A program made the translations under genes and the position numbers. This document shows positions 63,843 through 64,000 of a DNA stretch of 64,000 nucleotides, piece after piece (the first letter of the stretch is position 1; the number at the start of each line of letters is the position of its first letter). Source of the DNA: Clostridia bacterium (GTDB taxonomy: Bacteria > Bacillota > Clostridia > UBA1381); assembly GCA_900756545.1 (NCBI GenBank), contig CAAEKO010000002.1, forward strand, positions 62,001-126,000. The letters are read 5' to 3'. The notes beneath the pieces were generated by a model, which worked only from the letters and a program-made list of their open reading frames with translations, searched no databases and was not told where the DNA came from.

Positions 63843-64000
63843 ATGAAATGTCCATATTGCGGTTATGAAGAAGGAAAAGTTATTGATTCACGGCCCACCG
63901 AGGAGGGAAACGCTATCCGGCGGCGGCGTGAATGTCTGAAATGCCAGAAACGGTTCACTACTTATGAAAAACTGGAAACCATATCCCTGGCAGTCATCAA
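63843..64000 (+). CDS. nrdR: Transcriptional repressor NrdR (5' part; gene runs off the window)
   Basis: 52 codons of the N-terminus are seen from ATG 63843. The zinc-ribbon [20 protein letters not shown] and [20 protein letters not shown] match NrdR, which represses ribonucleotide reductase genes and has an ATP-cone domain downstream (beyond the window). AAAGGA lies 12 nt upstream. The promoter is at 63760-63788. Confidence 0.95.
   Translation, partial: MKCPYCGYEEGKVIDSRPTEEGNAIRRRRECLKCQKRFTTYEKLETISLAVI

Overview
The window looks like chromosome from a low-GC-to-medium-GC Gram-positive anaerobe of the class Clostridia. The evidence is SpoVG, a YlmC/YmxH-type sporulation protein, AGGAGG-type ribosome binding sites, S-layer homology (SLH) proteins, IreB, VanZ, and many secreted proteins carrying the 'stalk' (copper amine oxidase N-terminal-like) module. 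The carbohydrate locus suggests a plant cell-wall (pectin) degrader of a gut or similar habitat. That habitat is an inference, not something the sequence proves.

Layout. (1) 1-4320: gpmI, a cation-diffusion-facilitator transporter, and a secreted GH26-like glycosidase with a stalk-domain tail. (2) 4320-5215: a nonsense-interrupted ribbon-helix-helix gene, tRNA-Trp with a near-consensus promoter, and a 400-bp regulatory stretch. (3) 5215-34456: a ~29-kb, entirely plus-strand carbohydrate locus. It encodes an FAD oxidoreductase, a GH4 enzyme with the CHEV motif of alpha-galacturonidases, very large secreted beta-helix/LamG-like proteins, two LplB/LplC-type permeases, an LplA-type lipoprotein, a CBM9-plus-stalk protein, a LamG/CHB_HEX protein, two SLH proteins (overlapping genes) and a membrane-spanning AraC regulator of YesS/YtdP architecture. 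The parts fit outside binding and cleavage of a galacturonate-containing glycan, ABC import of oligosaccharides, and intracellular GH4 cleavage. (4) 34570-41240: a small conserved protein, a stalk-HtrA protease, a stalk protein, a decayed IS3-family element sitting inside a bidirectional terminator, and a WG-stalk-PstS-like fusion. (5) 41290-47635: gap, then an L7Ae-like gene, rpsL, rpsG, fusA and tuf. (6) 47650-64000: housekeeping genes (RNA m5C methyltransferase, cardiolipin synthase, VanZ, glmM, a eutS-eutP-ireB-cpsB operon, an ABC exporter, gdhA, spoVG, murC, a Cys-rich protein diverging from a small RHH protein across a 35-bp palindrome, trpB2, ylmC, a stalk protein, and the start of nrdR).

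The least explained items are: the giant multi-module pectin-type locus with its FAD/GH4 redox pair; the orphan microcompartment-type EutS/EutP pair in one operon with IreB and CpsB; the IS3 remnant that splits a terminator hairpin with a 7-bp direct repeat; two tandem imperfect repeats with RNA-like pairing before ylmC; and the palindrome between the RHH and Cys-rich genes. Start codons were revised where a Shine-Dalgarno sequence and family alignment pointed to an internal start. All domain positions are estimates by eye.
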